Assembly: GCF_000224145.3 (NCBI RefSeq)
Contig: NC_020179.2
Coordinates: forward strand, 136,492-200,491
Length of the DNA stretch: 64,000 nucleotides
Direction: 5' to 3'
Source: Ciona intestinalis
Lineage: Eukaryota > Chordata > Ascidiacea > Phlebobranchia > Cionidae
The notes under the pieces were generated by a model that worked only from the letters and a program-made list of their open reading frames with translations, made no database searches and was not told the origin of the DNA. The position numbers and the translations under genes were made by a program. Positions 1-12,307 of this stretch are shown here, piece by piece. The stretch's first letter is position 1. Every line of letters begins with the position of its first letter.

Positions 1-233
1 CGTGGGTTGTAATTTACTAATTAGCAACTGAATTTTTTTATAATTTTGTCTAAAAATATGGACTGTAATAAGTATAAAAAATAATTGAAAATACTTTTAT
101 ATGTTTTTTTAAACAAATAATCCTAAAAAAGCGGACAGTAATATTTATAATAAACAGCAAGAAATACTTTTATGAGCTTTTTACTACATACTACTACCAA
201 AACTATAGTGTAATATTTATAATAAGTACTTAC

Positions 234-3200
234 CAGTTGGGGAGAATTTAGCATCGAACACCCTCACTTCAGGTTTAAACGCACGAGCGCACATATCTCC
301 ACTTCGTACACCTGGTAGTTTGATTGTCGTTTCTTCAACTGTGTCAATCATTGCTGATGGACCAAACTCCGTCATTTTCCGTTTATCAAGAAATTCCTGG
401 ATGAGTGAATGAATGAATGTAATTTGTTTACACCTCTAAAAATTTAATAACAAATTCCCTGTTTTGTAACTTTATTGGCAATTATACCAAATTTCTGGTC
501 TGTTTATTTTAATTCAGCTAAAAATATTTGTCAATAACATTTTTACCTCCATAGCATCAAACGAGTAATTGCTTGAAATTTCAAATTTCTTCATCAATAG
601 TTTATTATTAACGTGGTAGACACATACGTTCTTTGTGCGACCACCTAGAATACATTGTTGTTAAAGTATTTTAAATTGTGATTCATAACAAAAATGCTAT
701 TTATCTCTTCGAATACGATAGTGAAGATCAAATCAATTAAAACAACGAAGAGAAGGAAATTAGCAGCAAAACAAAAGTCGTTAAAACACGCTACAAGTAA
801 AAACTACTTGAGTAAAAGCGTTATATAAAAGTGGCTGCTAAACCCACAAGCCACAATACAGTACAAATTAACTCATAGTTAGTTGTATTTATAAAAACAA
901 ATTAAGATATAATTGGGAGAAAAGTGTGCATAATGTATATTTATATAAAGATATACATTTCGCCTAAATGGCATCGTCAGTCTATTATCCAAACAGATAC
1001 AACAGTTTATTTTGGAAATGTTGAATCTTTTATTTCTGATGAATAAGTAAGGTAAACAAAAGTACCTGCAATAATTGCCGACCCATCTGCAGTATAACAT
1101 AATGTATCGAATGATTTTCCAAAAGAATTTGTTTTTGCGGTAACTCTATCTAATTCGCTTCTTCCACTGCCTATATCAAACCTGTGGGAAATCAGATATA
1201 AATATTTTTTATAATTACTAATAATAATAATGGTATTTGTTCTTATTGACTTAACGACCATCAATAAAATAGTACATTTTTGTATTCTATTTATCGTCCA
1301 ATTTGGAAGAATATTTAGTGAATTATACATGCATTTCGTTATGTTTTCAAAAAACTAAAAACCCAAAATTTAACTGACTTCAAACACCTCGTGTTCGCGT
1401 TAGTAACTTTGTAGGTGATTATTACTTTTATTCTTTTTCGATATAAATAACACCAAGCTTACACCCCCGACCTGCAATCCACGGATCCAGTTTGTGTAAC
1501 TGTCTTAACATCCCAGAAAGTTATCTCCGCGTTAAGTGTTGATACGGCGAGCTCTTTACCATCTGATCTGAACGTTATCGCCATAACTAATGAGAAAAAG
1601 TTTAATGTTAAATACTTGATCAGCAAACAACTAAAATGTTGTGACAATCCTTAAAAAATAATTCCGATATTTTATGGCTAATGTGAATAAACAGGTTAAT
1701 TCATATTAATGTAACGTTTAAAGATAACAACATGAAATACTCTAGTTTTTCAAATAAGGCTTCTATTAAGCAACACATATAAACTACAACATACCATCAT
1801 GGCAAACGTCGAACGATTCTCTTGCTCCTTTCTCGTCCCCGATTCTCCACACGATGACGCTATGATCCCACGAGCCACTCGCTAGTATCGACTCCGTTGG
1901 TGAGAATGCGAGGGAGGATACCGGGGCTTCGTGGGCTGGAGGTGGGGTAAGTAGGCTATGTTATACTTAAGTACTCAAAAGTTAACACGCCATTTTACTT
2001 GTTTACTTTATAATTAACATGTTATTTTACTTCTGTACTCAATAATTAACATGTTATTTTACTTGTGTACTCTATAGTAATGTTCCAATGTATTATACTT
2101 GCATACTTATATATATATATATATAATACATGCTGTATATGACAATACATGCAACGTTTTTGCCAGAAGACCCAAAATACAAGTAGCACAATATATATTA
2201 AGATGATAACAAAAGTGGGCCATGCTAGGGTGTTCTATAAATAACAAATACTTTTGTTCTGCTTTGGGTATTAATACATGCAAAATTATTAAAGAGCCAA
2301 AACAAAAAAGCACAATATATGTTAGGCCTAGGGTATAAGCTGGTTTTATTATACTGGTATTTGTCAACTTTTGGTTATACTTTTCATATACTTCTATGAT
2401 CCATAATTATGTCTTAAAATTTTTGCCGGAAGAGCCAAAACACAAGTAGCATATTAGGGTGATAATTTGTCCAAATTGTTGGCTAAACAAAAAAACAGTC
2501 ACCCACAAAGTTACATACAAGGTAACTTGTAAGCGGGCACGAGGTGTATGAAGCAGAACACTCATGTTATAACGCCACGTAAGGATAAATAAGTTACATT
2601 CATTCAACCAACCATCATCTAATATTACCTGCAAGAATATCGAGCAAACGACCGGTTCTAATCGACCACACAAACACCTCGAATGTGTCACGTGACCCAG
2701 CGCTCATTAGCTCACCACTGCCTATCTNNNNNNNNNNNNNNNNNNNNNNNNNNNNNNNNNNNNNNNNNNNNNNNNNNCGCATAGTAACAAGTTAATTGGT
2801 AATAACCCCCCAATTAAAGGAAACAACATAAAACACCCTGGTTTTGCAAATAATAGGTGCCTATGTAAGTAACACAAACACTGCACGAGTGCTGCCTAAC
2901 ATACACAATACAACATACCATCATGGCAAACGTCGAACGATTCTCTTGCTCCTTTCTCGTCCCCGATTCTCCACACGATGACGCTATGATCCCACGAGCC
3001 ACTCGCTAGTATCGACTCCGTTGGTGAGAATGCGAGGGAGGATACCGGGGCTTCGTGGGCTGGGGGCGGGATAAGTAGAAGAGCCAAAAACGCAAGTAGC
3101 ATATTAGGGTGATAATTTGTCCAAATTGTTGGCTAAACAGAAAAACAGTCACCCACAAAGTTACATACAAGGTAACTTGTAAGCGGACACGAGGTGTATG

Positions 3201-6200
3201 AAGCAGAACACTCATGTTATAACGCCACGTAAGGATAAATAAGTTACATTCATTCAACCAACCATCATCTAATATTACCTGCAAGAATATCGAGTAAACG
3301 ACCGGTTCTAATCGACCACACAAACACCTCGAATGTGTCACGTGACCCAGCGGCCACCAGCTCACCACTGCCATCTACTGACAAGCAAACGAACTGTGTC
3401 GGTCGGGGCGACGTGAACGTTCGAAAGTTCCGATATCTGTTTGTTAATAATATAGATGATTTATTTATAAATTCCATGTATTTATGATAAAAAACATCTC
3501 TTTAATCGAAGTTTTTATTATTTGCATGTACTTATATAATACATATATATATAATTTCTTTCATTTAGTAAAATTTATCTTTTTTCTATTAAAAAAGGAT
3601 AAATCAGATATTTTTATTTTCACGTTCAACTAGTAATGAAAAACATACCCACCTGTGCAAATCGAACGCCCTCACAGTGCCATCTAGTGACGAAGATATG
3701 ATCACATGACCAGATGAAGTGAAGCAAACACCCGTAACATTCGATTTATGTTCCGAGAAAGTCACGAAACAAAATCCATTGCTCGTGTTCCAAACTTTAA
3801 CCTGTGATTCAATAATTGATTGATTAACAATATCTACAGTAGGCAGGCCTATGATACTTAGTGACCATGCACCTTATCTAGCTCACATGTTGTGTAAAAC
3901 GTTGTTTTAACATAAACAATTTGTATATACATACATATATTTATACATATATATATATACTGGTAATAAGGGACACTTTTAGCACAAAATATCCAAATAT
4001 TCTGATTGTATTTTAAACAATTAACAACGATCTATAGGATCCGTGAGAATACAGTTTTATAATTGTTTGAATGTTCTTTGTTTAATACTAAATGAGAGGG
4101 GAAAATAGAGTTAAAAGGTGTCCCATCTTTCCACCCTACTATATTATGTCAACTTCTTTTAACCATCACTCTTTTCATAGCGACTCTCCTTCGACAGTTT
4201 GGTTTAATCAACTAATGTTACGCTGATGTTAATGAACTTTGAATTATTTACGATTATCCGAATAATACGATTATATATCGATAATAATAAATTAATAATC
4301 ATGATAAATATATATAAAAACTCCTAATTTTTAGTACTAATGAAGCCCCTAGCTAATAATAAACACACATATATATATAACAGCCTTCACCTTTCCATCT
4401 TCTCCCCCTGTTACAATGTATCTTCCATCAGGTGAATAATCCAGACATGTCATTCCACTATAATGGCCTTGTTGTTTCAATATATAAGATTCACTCTGCC
4501 ACTCCCATACTAGTAACTGACCCAACGCACTGGAAGCTAAAGCCAACCAATCGCCAGTGTTGTTGAAAGCTGCTGCGGTTATACGGTGCTCCGAAATACT
4601 GAAAGTGCAACAAAACATTAAAAGAACAAAAAATAATCAAAATAAGAGCTTAAATATAAGAATGTAACTGCATCATGTTTCGTCATTTGGTTAAAACACT
4701 CCGAGCTTTATATTTTGAGATTCAATCATGTTTTGCAGTGTTTTGTAATATAAATATTTTTTCAGTTAGTGCAGTTATATCATAAAGCCTTAATCTTGTA
4801 CCACTGGGTTGAAGCAACTACATTTAGGTGTCCTATTTGTAAACGCTGCTGTTTTTTATTTAAAAAAATTGTTATAAACAAACTCATCATTTTCCTCTAA
4901 GTACTGTGTACACCTGCGGTTCCTAAACTTTATAAAAAAATATATTTTGATACTTTTTGGTTCTATATATTCAAAGAATGCTACGGGAAAGATGCAAAAA
5001 CCACAAGAATGAAAGAAAAAGTAAAAACCACACCAATAGAAGAAAAACACACCAATGTTGAAGCAAAAACATTTAGTGGTCCTCTTTGTAGATGCTGCTG
5101 TTTCGGGGATAGGTGAGGTAATATACATTATGTTGTTGTGTTGGGGTAGGTGGGGAAAAATGCAAAAACCACACCGACGAAAGAAAAAGCAAAAACTACC
5201 AAATACGATAACCGTCTAAAAGTGCTGTATGGACCCCAGTTTGGAAACCACAGAACTACAGTTTGGAAACCGCTGGTACACCGCATGCAAACTACATGGG
5301 AACTGTGACCTCTGATATATAACTAATATATAGTGAATATACAATGATGTCATTCCTTTTTCAAAATCCACCCCTAATGTTATAGCTGTTGCGTGTAAGA
5401 ATTTCGGGTCTCTCAATTAAGAACGCCCTGCAGTGCTTTCACAAGCTTTTATTATAATAATAAGTTTTATACCCAAGCCAAAAGTTACCAAATCTCTCTG
5501 AAAAACAACTGCCACGTTTCTGACAACACAATGACACACGTCATAATGCACCATGTTACGTCACACTTGCTGTAATGGCTTCTGGCCAATAACAACAAAG
5601 GCAAAACACAATTTGTGACAATAACCTTTACCTTAATGAATGTATAAGATTGAAATCGGGCAATTCATGAATATGGAAAGCTCCGGTTGCCAACCCTGTG
5701 ACCAACACATGTGTTTTTGTGTGGTATGCTGTGCTGGTTACGCTGTTGAATTCGCCTTCTTTGTTGAAAAAATATCTAAAAATAAGTAATTTAAGACAGA
5801 AGCATAAGAATATATAGGCTATATTATTATGTTATTGCTGCCAGGTGTATGTATTATAAGTGGGAAAGAGATTTCCAGGCTTGTTTGTTTTGGTGACCTT
5901 AAATATCACTGTGTGCGGTGTGTGTCCTTAAAAATGTTACATTGAAGCATGGGCACCAAACTGTATATAATACAGGGGAGGCAGGGATATAAATAGACCT
6001 CTTTTTTATCTAACTTATAAGTTGTGCAGTAAATTGAAGGGTAGGCTTGCCCACCCAGCTTAGGCGGCCTAGCTCTAAATTCTTCCAGACAGGAACAGTT
6101 TATGATATTTAACTAACTTTGCGATTCTTTTGTACAAAATTTTTGATTTCTTTTCTTCAATTTGTTCTTCATCACTATTTGTGACATCAGAATCTTCTTC

Positions 6201-7679
6201 TTTAGTTTCTCTGTGATGTAATAATGCTGTTATTGTGCACACAATCATATTTGAATATAGTGCTGTGCAGTATGATAGGATACCGTTACATTAACACATA
6301 AATCACATATTTCCTGATCTTGTTTTTAACAATTAACAACGCTCTTTTAGAGTTGTGAGGATACTGTTATACAATTCTGTAAATATTTTTTGTTTACTAC
6401 CAAATAAGACGATAAAAAAATAAAAATTCCATCCCATACCCCAACCTATACTATAGTAACTACAGCGGTATTTATTTCTGTTCATATAATATATAATTCT
6501 GTAAATATTCTTTGTTTACTACCAAATGGAGAAATAAAAGAGAAAGAAAAAATGGAGCAACTTCCAAACTTACTTTTCAATATTTGGAGTTTTCAAATCT
6601 TTAAGTTCAGTATTTGACTCCCATACATTAAGTGTTCCATCTCTACTTACTGTGTATATGTCAAGTGAATTGGCTTCGAAGAAACAACCTGTTATAAAAA
6701 TAAATGTTATAATAAGATTTAAACACAACATAAATGTGAAACGACAGTTGTTATAACAATGGTGTTCTGTTTCATACACTTCGTGCCCACTTACAAGTTA
6801 CCACGTATTCAACTTATTTATCCTCGCATGACGGGGCAGCGACAGCCGTTATAACACAAGTGTTCTGTTTCAAACACCTCATGCCCACTTACAAGTTACC
6901 ACGTATGTAACTCATTTATCTTCGCATGACGAGGAAACGACAGTCGTTATAACACTGATGTTCTGTTTTATACACCTCGTGCCCACTTACAAGTTTCCAC
7001 GTATGTAACTCATTTATCTTCGCATGACGGGGAAACGACAGTCGTTATAACACGGGTGTTCTGTTTTATACACCTCGTGCCCGCTTACAAGTTACCACGT
7101 ATGTAACTCTGTGGTTGGTTGTTTTAACAATGGCTGATAATTTGGATTATAGGTGTGGAAAGAATGTCAGCTAAAAAGTGTGGCTGTTGAACACAATAAA
7201 TATTTACCAATAATTTCATCTTTATGAGCACCAAGTGAATACACGACCAGATTGTCACATTTCATAGCAGCGTACACTCGTGTGTTCATGTCACTACCAC
7301 CAACAGCGAAGGCTCTGAATGAATGAATAATAAAAAAACACACAAAAAAAAATTGAAAACAAGGGTACAAAAAAAATTTTAAAAAGATTTAAAAACAAGA
7401 GTACAGCTCTTTAAAATCTAAGCTCAAGGTAAATTTCCGCTCTTCATTAATTAGTTGGTGGAAAATTCTAAGCATGACTCAAAATGTTGGAATAATGGTT
7501 TATGGAAAATGGTACGTTATATATAGGCTGTCATTTATTATATTTGTCCAGAAAATCCATGTTTTATGCATCTATTATACTTAAGTTATATTTATATCAT
7601 TTATAAAATATTCTTTGTTGGTTTATTACTCTACCAACTGTTTTTACGAATTGAATTTTGCAGAAAAAGAAATCCTCAA

Positions 7680-7715
<36 letters not shown>

Positions 7716-9996
7716 GCATTCATTGTTTAAATGAACATATGTATGGTGGGGTAAGATGGGACACCTTTAGCACATAATATCCAAATATACAGATCGGTTT
7801 AAATCAATTTATAACGGTGTATGCGAGTTGTGAGGATACAGTTTTATAATTAGTATATTTGAATTTTTTTTGTTTACTAACAAATGTAAAGAGAAAATAG
7901 AACGATAAGGTGTCATCTTCCCCACCCTACTATATAAAGCTTAAACAAACACCTGCTATCAGTTGTCCAATCTATACATGTAGTTTCACCGTACGCTCCA
8001 TAAAATGTTCTTTGTAATTGGAACGGGTTCAATTCTCTTGACATACCAGGAGCATGGTACACCAATACAAGATTATCTTTAGTGACGGCAAACTTGCGGC
8101 CATCGGGGCTATATCTGGGGTAAGATGAAATTGGGGTTACATGTTCTACCTTAAATATATTGGTCTATACCATAAGCTGCAAGAGTGCAATATCCTGTAA
8201 ATTTGTTTAAAATATTTTTAAATCTTCGCTACCAGAAAAGAACAAACAAATAAAGTTATTACTATAGTCCTTGGGTCAAGGACAAAAATAAAAGCAGCCT
8301 GGGTGTTGGGGTAATGGTCAAATTGATCCTAAATTCCCAGGTCCTTAACAAGGATCTCACTCATATACAATTTTATAAACACATAAAACTTGGAAACAAT
8401 ACTAAATAAATTATGTTATACATATTTGCATTACACCAAAAAATTTTACTATATGAAAAAAGAACAACTGCCAAAAAAGCGGATTAAATCTTAGTCTACT
8501 AACTTGATGCATTTAATTGGTTTCCTGAAGTGATGTCGATGTAAAACAGATTTGCTGATGAGACTTATTAGTGTCGCTTCTCCCTCTTTAATTGAAAATA
8601 TAATTTGAAGTTAGACTTACTTTTACAAACAGTCTTTAATAAACTGTAATAAACAAATCACCCACAAAGTTACATAAATGGTAACTTGAAGCGAGCACGA
8701 GGTGTATGAAACAGAACACCCGTGTTATAACGTCTGTCGTTGCCCCGCCATGCGAGGATAAACAAGTTACATACATGGTAACTCGTAAGCGGGCACGAGG
8801 TGTATGAAACAGAACACCCGTGTTATAACGACTGTCGTTGCCCCGCCATGCAAGGATAAACAAGTTACATACATGGTAACTTAAAGCGAGCATGAGATGT
8901 ATGAAATAGAACACCCGTGTTATAACGACTGTCGTTGCCCCGCTATGTGAGGATAAATAAGTTACATACATGGTAACTTGAAGCGAGCACGAGGTGTATG
9001 AAACAGAACACCTGTGTCATAACGACTGTCGTTGCCCGCCATGTGAGGATAAATAAGTTACATACATGGTAACTTGAAGCGGGCACGAGGTGTATGAAAC
9101 AGAACACCCGTGTTATAACGACTGTCGTTGCTCCGCCATGTGAGGATAAATAAGTTACATTTATTCTGTCGTAAACCATCTTACCTTCATCCACAAGAAT
9201 AGCAGTACACCCATTAGGTGCAACGGCTACGGTGACGATATTATATTTCGTTGTGATCGGTAACGTCTCAGATTTGTTGCTGAAACAATACAAAATATTA
9301 ATGTTTGTTTTAACAAACTTATAATTTTACTTTTTGGGATCAGATCGAACAGTAATATCTTTTGTAAAGTTAATATTATATATGGGCCTAAATATATAAA
9401 AAAAATCAAAAAAAGTCAAATATTTTGCTGGAAACATAACCCTTTTTTGTAAAGTTATTATAATATTAGTAATACAGAAATAGAACAGTATTATTTTTTG
9501 TGAAATTATTATATTATTTGAAATAGCAATATTTTTTTGATGAAATTACAATTTAAAATAATAATGTTTTGCTTTATATTTCAGAACTCTCGGTTTTACT
9601 TTTTCAGATCAAACAGAGATACTCGATTCCCCACAGGACTAATCACTGTGTCACCATCTTTTAGAAATGAGATATTTCCTGTCCGATATACGGTGCCCAC
9701 CAAGTTGGAAAACTGGAGAAATTGAAATAAATTAATATTTGTTAACAAACACCAGCGTCGTGGTACAGTAGTTAGCGCCCGCCTTCTATTTTCTTTTGTT
9801 TAATTTATTTTTAGTAACTACGTTTAGTCAATTGTTTGGAACGTTTCGACTCTTTTCACTGAATGTTGATGTGAAAATAAATTGGTCAGAACAGCTTAAT
9901 CAAACTTATGTTTTATAACACCTAGCAGCAACTATTATGTATTTATATAAATGTGTTATTACAACAATATCCACAAACCTTGTAATTAAACTTCAT
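234..9996 (-). CDS. PWP2: PWP2, WD40 scaffold of the small-subunit processome (3' end beyond window)
   Basis: About 17 exons on the minus strand read like PWP2 (periodic tryptophan protein 2), a nucleolar tandem-WD40 protein that is part of the U3 snoRNP/UTP-B complex needed for 18S rRNA maturation. Exon 1 (9979-9996) encodes MKFNYK and splices to 9600-9712 (FSNLVGTVYRTG, VISPVGNRVSLFDLK). Later exons lie near 9184-9281, 8510-8583, 7950-8115, 7208-7316, 6571-6690, 6115-6212 (an acidic loop), 5638-5776, 4387-4600, 3655-3799 (VKVWNTSNGFC, SSSLDGTVRAFDL), 3281-3437 (YRNFRTFTSPRPTQFVCLSV), 2918-3076, 1457-1590, 1065-1183, 547-650 and 234-396. The last begins EFLDKRK, as in PWP2 after the WD blocks. 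The family's C-terminal domain lies outside the window. Two exons appear twice (see the duplicated block). Residue-level agreement with the remembered human and yeast proteins is high, so the identity is secure; inner exon borders are approximate. Confidence 0.93.
700..860. repeat. Dispersed repeat, family D (AGCAGCAAAAC type)
   Basis: A ~150-bp element in a PWP2 intron with the recognisable run TTAGCAGCAAAAC, then GTTAAAACACGCTA, and a GTGGCTGCTAAACC end. Similar copies are seen near 11100-11215, 17615-17765, 23335-23470, 25785-25950 and 34520-34610, and in reverse near 36500-36590, 39625-39740, 41330-41400 and 41810-41945. No protein or clear terminal repeat was recognised. It may be part of a larger non-autonomous element. 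Confidence 0.6.
1793..3370 (-). repeat. Duplicated two-exon block of PWP2 flanking a 50-N gap
   Basis: The exon encoding AHEAPVSSLAFSPTESILA occurs at about 2918-3076 and again at about 1793-1945. The preceding exon occurs whole at 3281-3437 and truncated at about 2630-2727, where the 50-N gap starts. Flanking intron sequence is also nearly identical, including the composite SINE. The copies differ by an insertion of about 490 bp (roughly 1945-2425) and scattered single bases. This looks like two alleles placed in tandem by the assembler; a genuine intragenic duplication would repeat one WD unit and is less likely. Confidence 0.85.
3950..4145. mobile_element. MITE family A (TAGGGTGGGG ends), old copy
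   Basis: A degraded member of the commonest inverted-repeat family in the window. The consensus is about 200 bp: TATAGTAGGGTGGGGGAAGA and TGGGACACCTTT at one end; an inner part with AACAATTAACAACGGTCTAT and TTTGTTTACTACCAAATGGG; then the inverted end AAAGGTGTCCCATCTTCCCC, CACCCTACTATATA. It has no coding capacity. The terminal inverted repeats are about 30 bp and the flanks are TA-rich. This copy lies in a PWP2 intron. Confidence 0.75.
6265..6462. mobile_element. MITE family A, divergent copy
   Basis: Keeps the inner blocks AACAATTAACAACGCTC and TTGTTTACTACCAAAT, but both ends have decayed. It lies in a PWP2 intron and represents an older sub-lineage (CGCTCTTTTAGAG instead of CGGTCTATGGGAG). 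Confidence 0.55.
6765..7125 (-). mobile_element. Tandem array of composite-SINE body units (about 3-4 copies)
   Basis: Near-identical ~100-120-bp units follow head to tail. Each contains CGACAGTCGTTATAACAC, GTGTTCTGTTT, ACACCTCGTGCCC and GCTTACAAGTTACCACGTAT, i.e. the body of the tRNA-headed composite SINE in reverse orientation. The array is in a PWP2 intron. Tandem copies of a SINE body suggest local unequal exchange and not repeated insertion. Confidence 0.75.
7742..7936. mobile_element. MITE family A, near-complete copy
   Basis: Both ends are present (GGTGGGGTAAGATGGGACAC at the left, CCCCACCCTACTATATA at the right) and the inner signature blocks lie in order. It lies in a PWP2 intron about 15 bp from the exon near 7950-8115. 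Confidence 0.8.
8640..9165 (+). mobile_element. Tandem array of composite-SINE body units (about 4-5 copies, ~120-bp period)
   Basis: At least four consecutive units read GTTACATACATGGTAACT, AAGCGGGCACGAGGTGTATG, AAACAGAACACCCGTGTTAT, AACGACTGTCGTTGCCCCGC and GAGGATAAATAA. They are very similar to each other, more so than copies elsewhere in the window, which points to recent local amplification. The array is in a PWP2 intron next to the exon at 9184-9281. Confidence 0.85.
9750..9790 (+). mobile_element. tRNA-like SINE head fragment
   Basis: GTGGTACAGTAGTTAGCGCC resembles a tRNA D-arm/A-box region, as found at the 5' end of the composite SINE. The B-box and the body are missing, so this is a fragment in PWP2 intron 1. 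Confidence 0.4.
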
Positions 9997-10270
9997 TTTC
10001 AACTAAATGCAACACATTATCTTAACCTCCTGGAAATATAAACGCAAAATATAATAAGTTTTTTTAATGAATAACCGAAAAACTTTTGTAATCAATATTC
10101 GTGTATTATACCTTAATAATAATTTAGGAAAAAAAATTATTCAAAAAACATTTTACTGACGAAAAATTCCTCAAAATTATTCAGACAAAGAAGGTGCAAA
10201 AAACAACTTTTTACTCCAAGTACACAGATAATCAGGAAGGCGGAATAGTTAAATTCTCATTACAATAAAA

Positions 10271-10891
10271 TTAAAGTGAGGAAAGAAAGTCATGTAACTT
10301 TGCAGTGGTGGGAGACTCCCTGGATTGTTCTTTCATTAAATACATTAACTGTGAAGATGATCGTTTTCGCTTTGCTTTTTGTGATTTACTCAATGTAGGG
10401 GTAGTGCATGGGGTAATGGGCAAAGACGGCTTATTGAAATTTTGTGCAGGACTTTTAAAGTCTGTTTTCTTTGTAGAATTTATTTGTTCTCTGGTTCTTG
10501 TAGGAATTTTGCTTATTTTATTGCATTGTTTACATTTAATATTAACACTTGATGAAGACTCAAAATAATCCTTTAAATTTCGTTTGTCTTTCCGTGCCAA
10601 AGCCCCCTTTTTACGAATTTGTCGTTTCATAGATTTTTGAATGTTTCTTGTCAATTTAACTTTTGGTTGTAGCTTCACTTCATGATTATCTGGCAAGTAA
10701 ACAGATCTACAGTGCTGACATATTCGGCTAGTTGCTTCTGTGCATTCATGGTGGGAATATTCAACAGTTTCAACGAACGAAGACATTAATGCCCGACTTG
10801 TATTTGTTGATATTTGCGTCAGTAACTGTCCGGCTTGCCAGCGATATTTCATAGAATTTTTTTGAAATCTTAATAAATCAGTTTGATCCAT
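10271..10891 (-). CDS. C18orf21/UPF0711 family protein (putative RNase MRP-associated zinc protein)
   Basis: A single open frame of 206 residues. An N-terminal helix (KYRWQAGQLL) is followed by CQHCRSVYLPDN near residue 58 and a second pair CKQCNK near residue 120, forming one four-cysteine zinc site. Between them is the basic stretch KVKLTRNIQKSMKRQIRKKG. The conserved C-terminus is SSSQLMYLMKEQ ending HDFLSSL. This layout matches human C18orf21 (RLKPKARLTPKIQ, SQLKMLLSQ, FRNFLSSL). Recent work, from memory, places that protein in RNase MRP (RMP24), which cleaves pre-rRNA in ITS1. The ATG lies 19 bp after a good 3' splice site (TTTTCTCTATAG), suggesting trans-splicing or a distant 5'UTR exon. 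The stop is 274 bp before the PWP2 start on the same strand. Family assignment is confident; function is inferred from the family. Confidence 0.85.
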   Translation of the reverse strand: MDQTDLLRFQKNSMKYRWQAGQLLTQISTNTSRALMSSFVETVEYSHHECTEATSRICQHCRSVYLPDNHEVKLQPKVKLTRNIQKSMKRQIRKKGALARKDKRNLKDYFESSSSVNIKCKQCNKISKIPTRTREQINSTKKTDFKSPAQNFNKPSLPITPCTTPTLSKSQKAKRKRSSSQLMYLMKEQSRESPTTAKLHDFLSSL

Positions 10892-10964
10892 GCTAAGATA
10901 TAATGCCTATAGAGAAAACATAACATTAGTTCATTTACATCTTCGAATACAATAACGTAGCCTA

Positions 10965-11105
10965 ATCACCCACAAAGTAACATACATCATACATGGTAAC
11001 TCGTAAGCTGGCACGAGGTGTATTAACACTCGTGTTATAACCACTGTCGTTTCCGTCCACGCCAGGATAGAGTACGCTACATTCATTCATTCATTCATTC
11101 AGATT
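10965..11105 (+). mobile_element. Composite SINE body with (CATT)n tail
   Basis: Contains CACCCACAAAGTAACATACA, GGCACGAGGTGTATTA and CACTGTCGTTTCC, and ends in a short run of CATT repeats, the 3' tail expected for this SINE. Confidence 0.75.
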
Positions 11106-11860
11106 AATTGATACAACAAAGAGAATGGAATTAACAGCAAAACGAGAGTCCTGCGGGTAAAAACTACTTGAACAAAGTGCTAAGTCGTAGCTACTAAACC
11201 ATAAACAACACCATTTTTACCGAAAACGTTTAACTATTGCAAAAAATGCAACACATATCTATTAGCTGACTCTAAACACGAGGTTTTATATTGTTGCTTC
11301 ACACATGGCGTGGGGGTTTTCCAGCCTTCTTCTTTTCCCACTCTCGCTTAGTACTCTCGTAGTAAGTTTACGTATTACTTCTAAACCTTTTTTCCGGCTT
11401 AATCCAAAGCGAGAGATTCTCTTACCTTTTAAGAACTTCTAAATTCAAACATGTTGCCTCGCCAGCGCATCGATGTAAACCAGTAAAGCAAACAGTAAAC
11501 CCTGTACTCCCTTTTCCAAACTTGACATATCTATTCTTATTCTATCGAAGCCTGTGCCTTTGTTTTGTACAAAAAAATGCGCAAACCAGAATAAAACAAA
11601 ACGAATTCTTATTATACGCAGAAAGACATGTTTCTAAACAGCATAACAAAATATGTGAAAATAGGCTATTCTTTGACGTTCATTATTTCTTTCGCGTGCT
11701 TTATGCCATAAAATCCCTCCCATGTTCTGTGTTGAAAGGTCGGTATGAGCTTTCTTATGCTCTTGCTGTTCTCACGTTTCCCCCTTGTCGCTCGTCGCAT
11801 GTTTGCCCAACAAGTTGTCGACCTTGCATTATGGAGTCGTTACGTTGAACGTATATATAT

Positions 11861-12055
11861 ACAGTAGGGCGGGGAAAGATGGGACACCTTTAGCACATAA
11901 CATCCAAATATCCGGATCGTGTTTTAAACAATTAACAACGGTCTATGGGAGTTGTACGGTTATGGTTTTGTAATTCTTTGAATGTTCTTTGTTTACTACC
12001 AAATGAAACGAGAAAATAGAGACAAAAGGTGTTCCATCTCCCCCACCCTACTCTA
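11861..12055. mobile_element. MITE family A, complete copy
   Basis: Both inverted ends (AGTAGGGCGGGGAAAGATGG and ATCTCCCCCACCCTACTCT) and all inner blocks are present. It lies about 570 bp upstream of the RTK start codon. Confidence 0.85.
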
Positions 12056-12307
12056 CTTTACACGTAAAGATTAGTCATTAGTACAAGCTTGAACTTATGT
12101 ACCGCACCCCCAAACGCATCCAAACCTGTTTTATGAATTCGTAGCGTGACGTAACCGCAATACTTGAGATTCGACGAAGAGATATTTCCTTTTTCTTATT
12201 GTCGCCGTAAGTTATCTGTAACAGACATACCAGGTGTATGCAAAGTGTAAAACCTGTACAGTCGTTATGCTTTAACTGTAAGCTTAGATTCTTTTTAAAA
12301 ATTATTG

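Noticed and set aside
1793-2727. Extra WD repeat in PWP2
   Set aside because: The duplicated exons are nearly identical including introns and abut a gap, so an assembly duplication is more likely than a new protein repeat.
8640-9165. Regularly spaced near-identical repeats resembling a CRISPR array
   Set aside because: The units are ~120 bp with no unique spacers, belong to a dispersed SINE, and the sequence is an animal nuclear genome.
10305-10568. Plus-strand 87-codon frame
   Set aside because: Antisense to the conserved C18orf21-family coding sequence.
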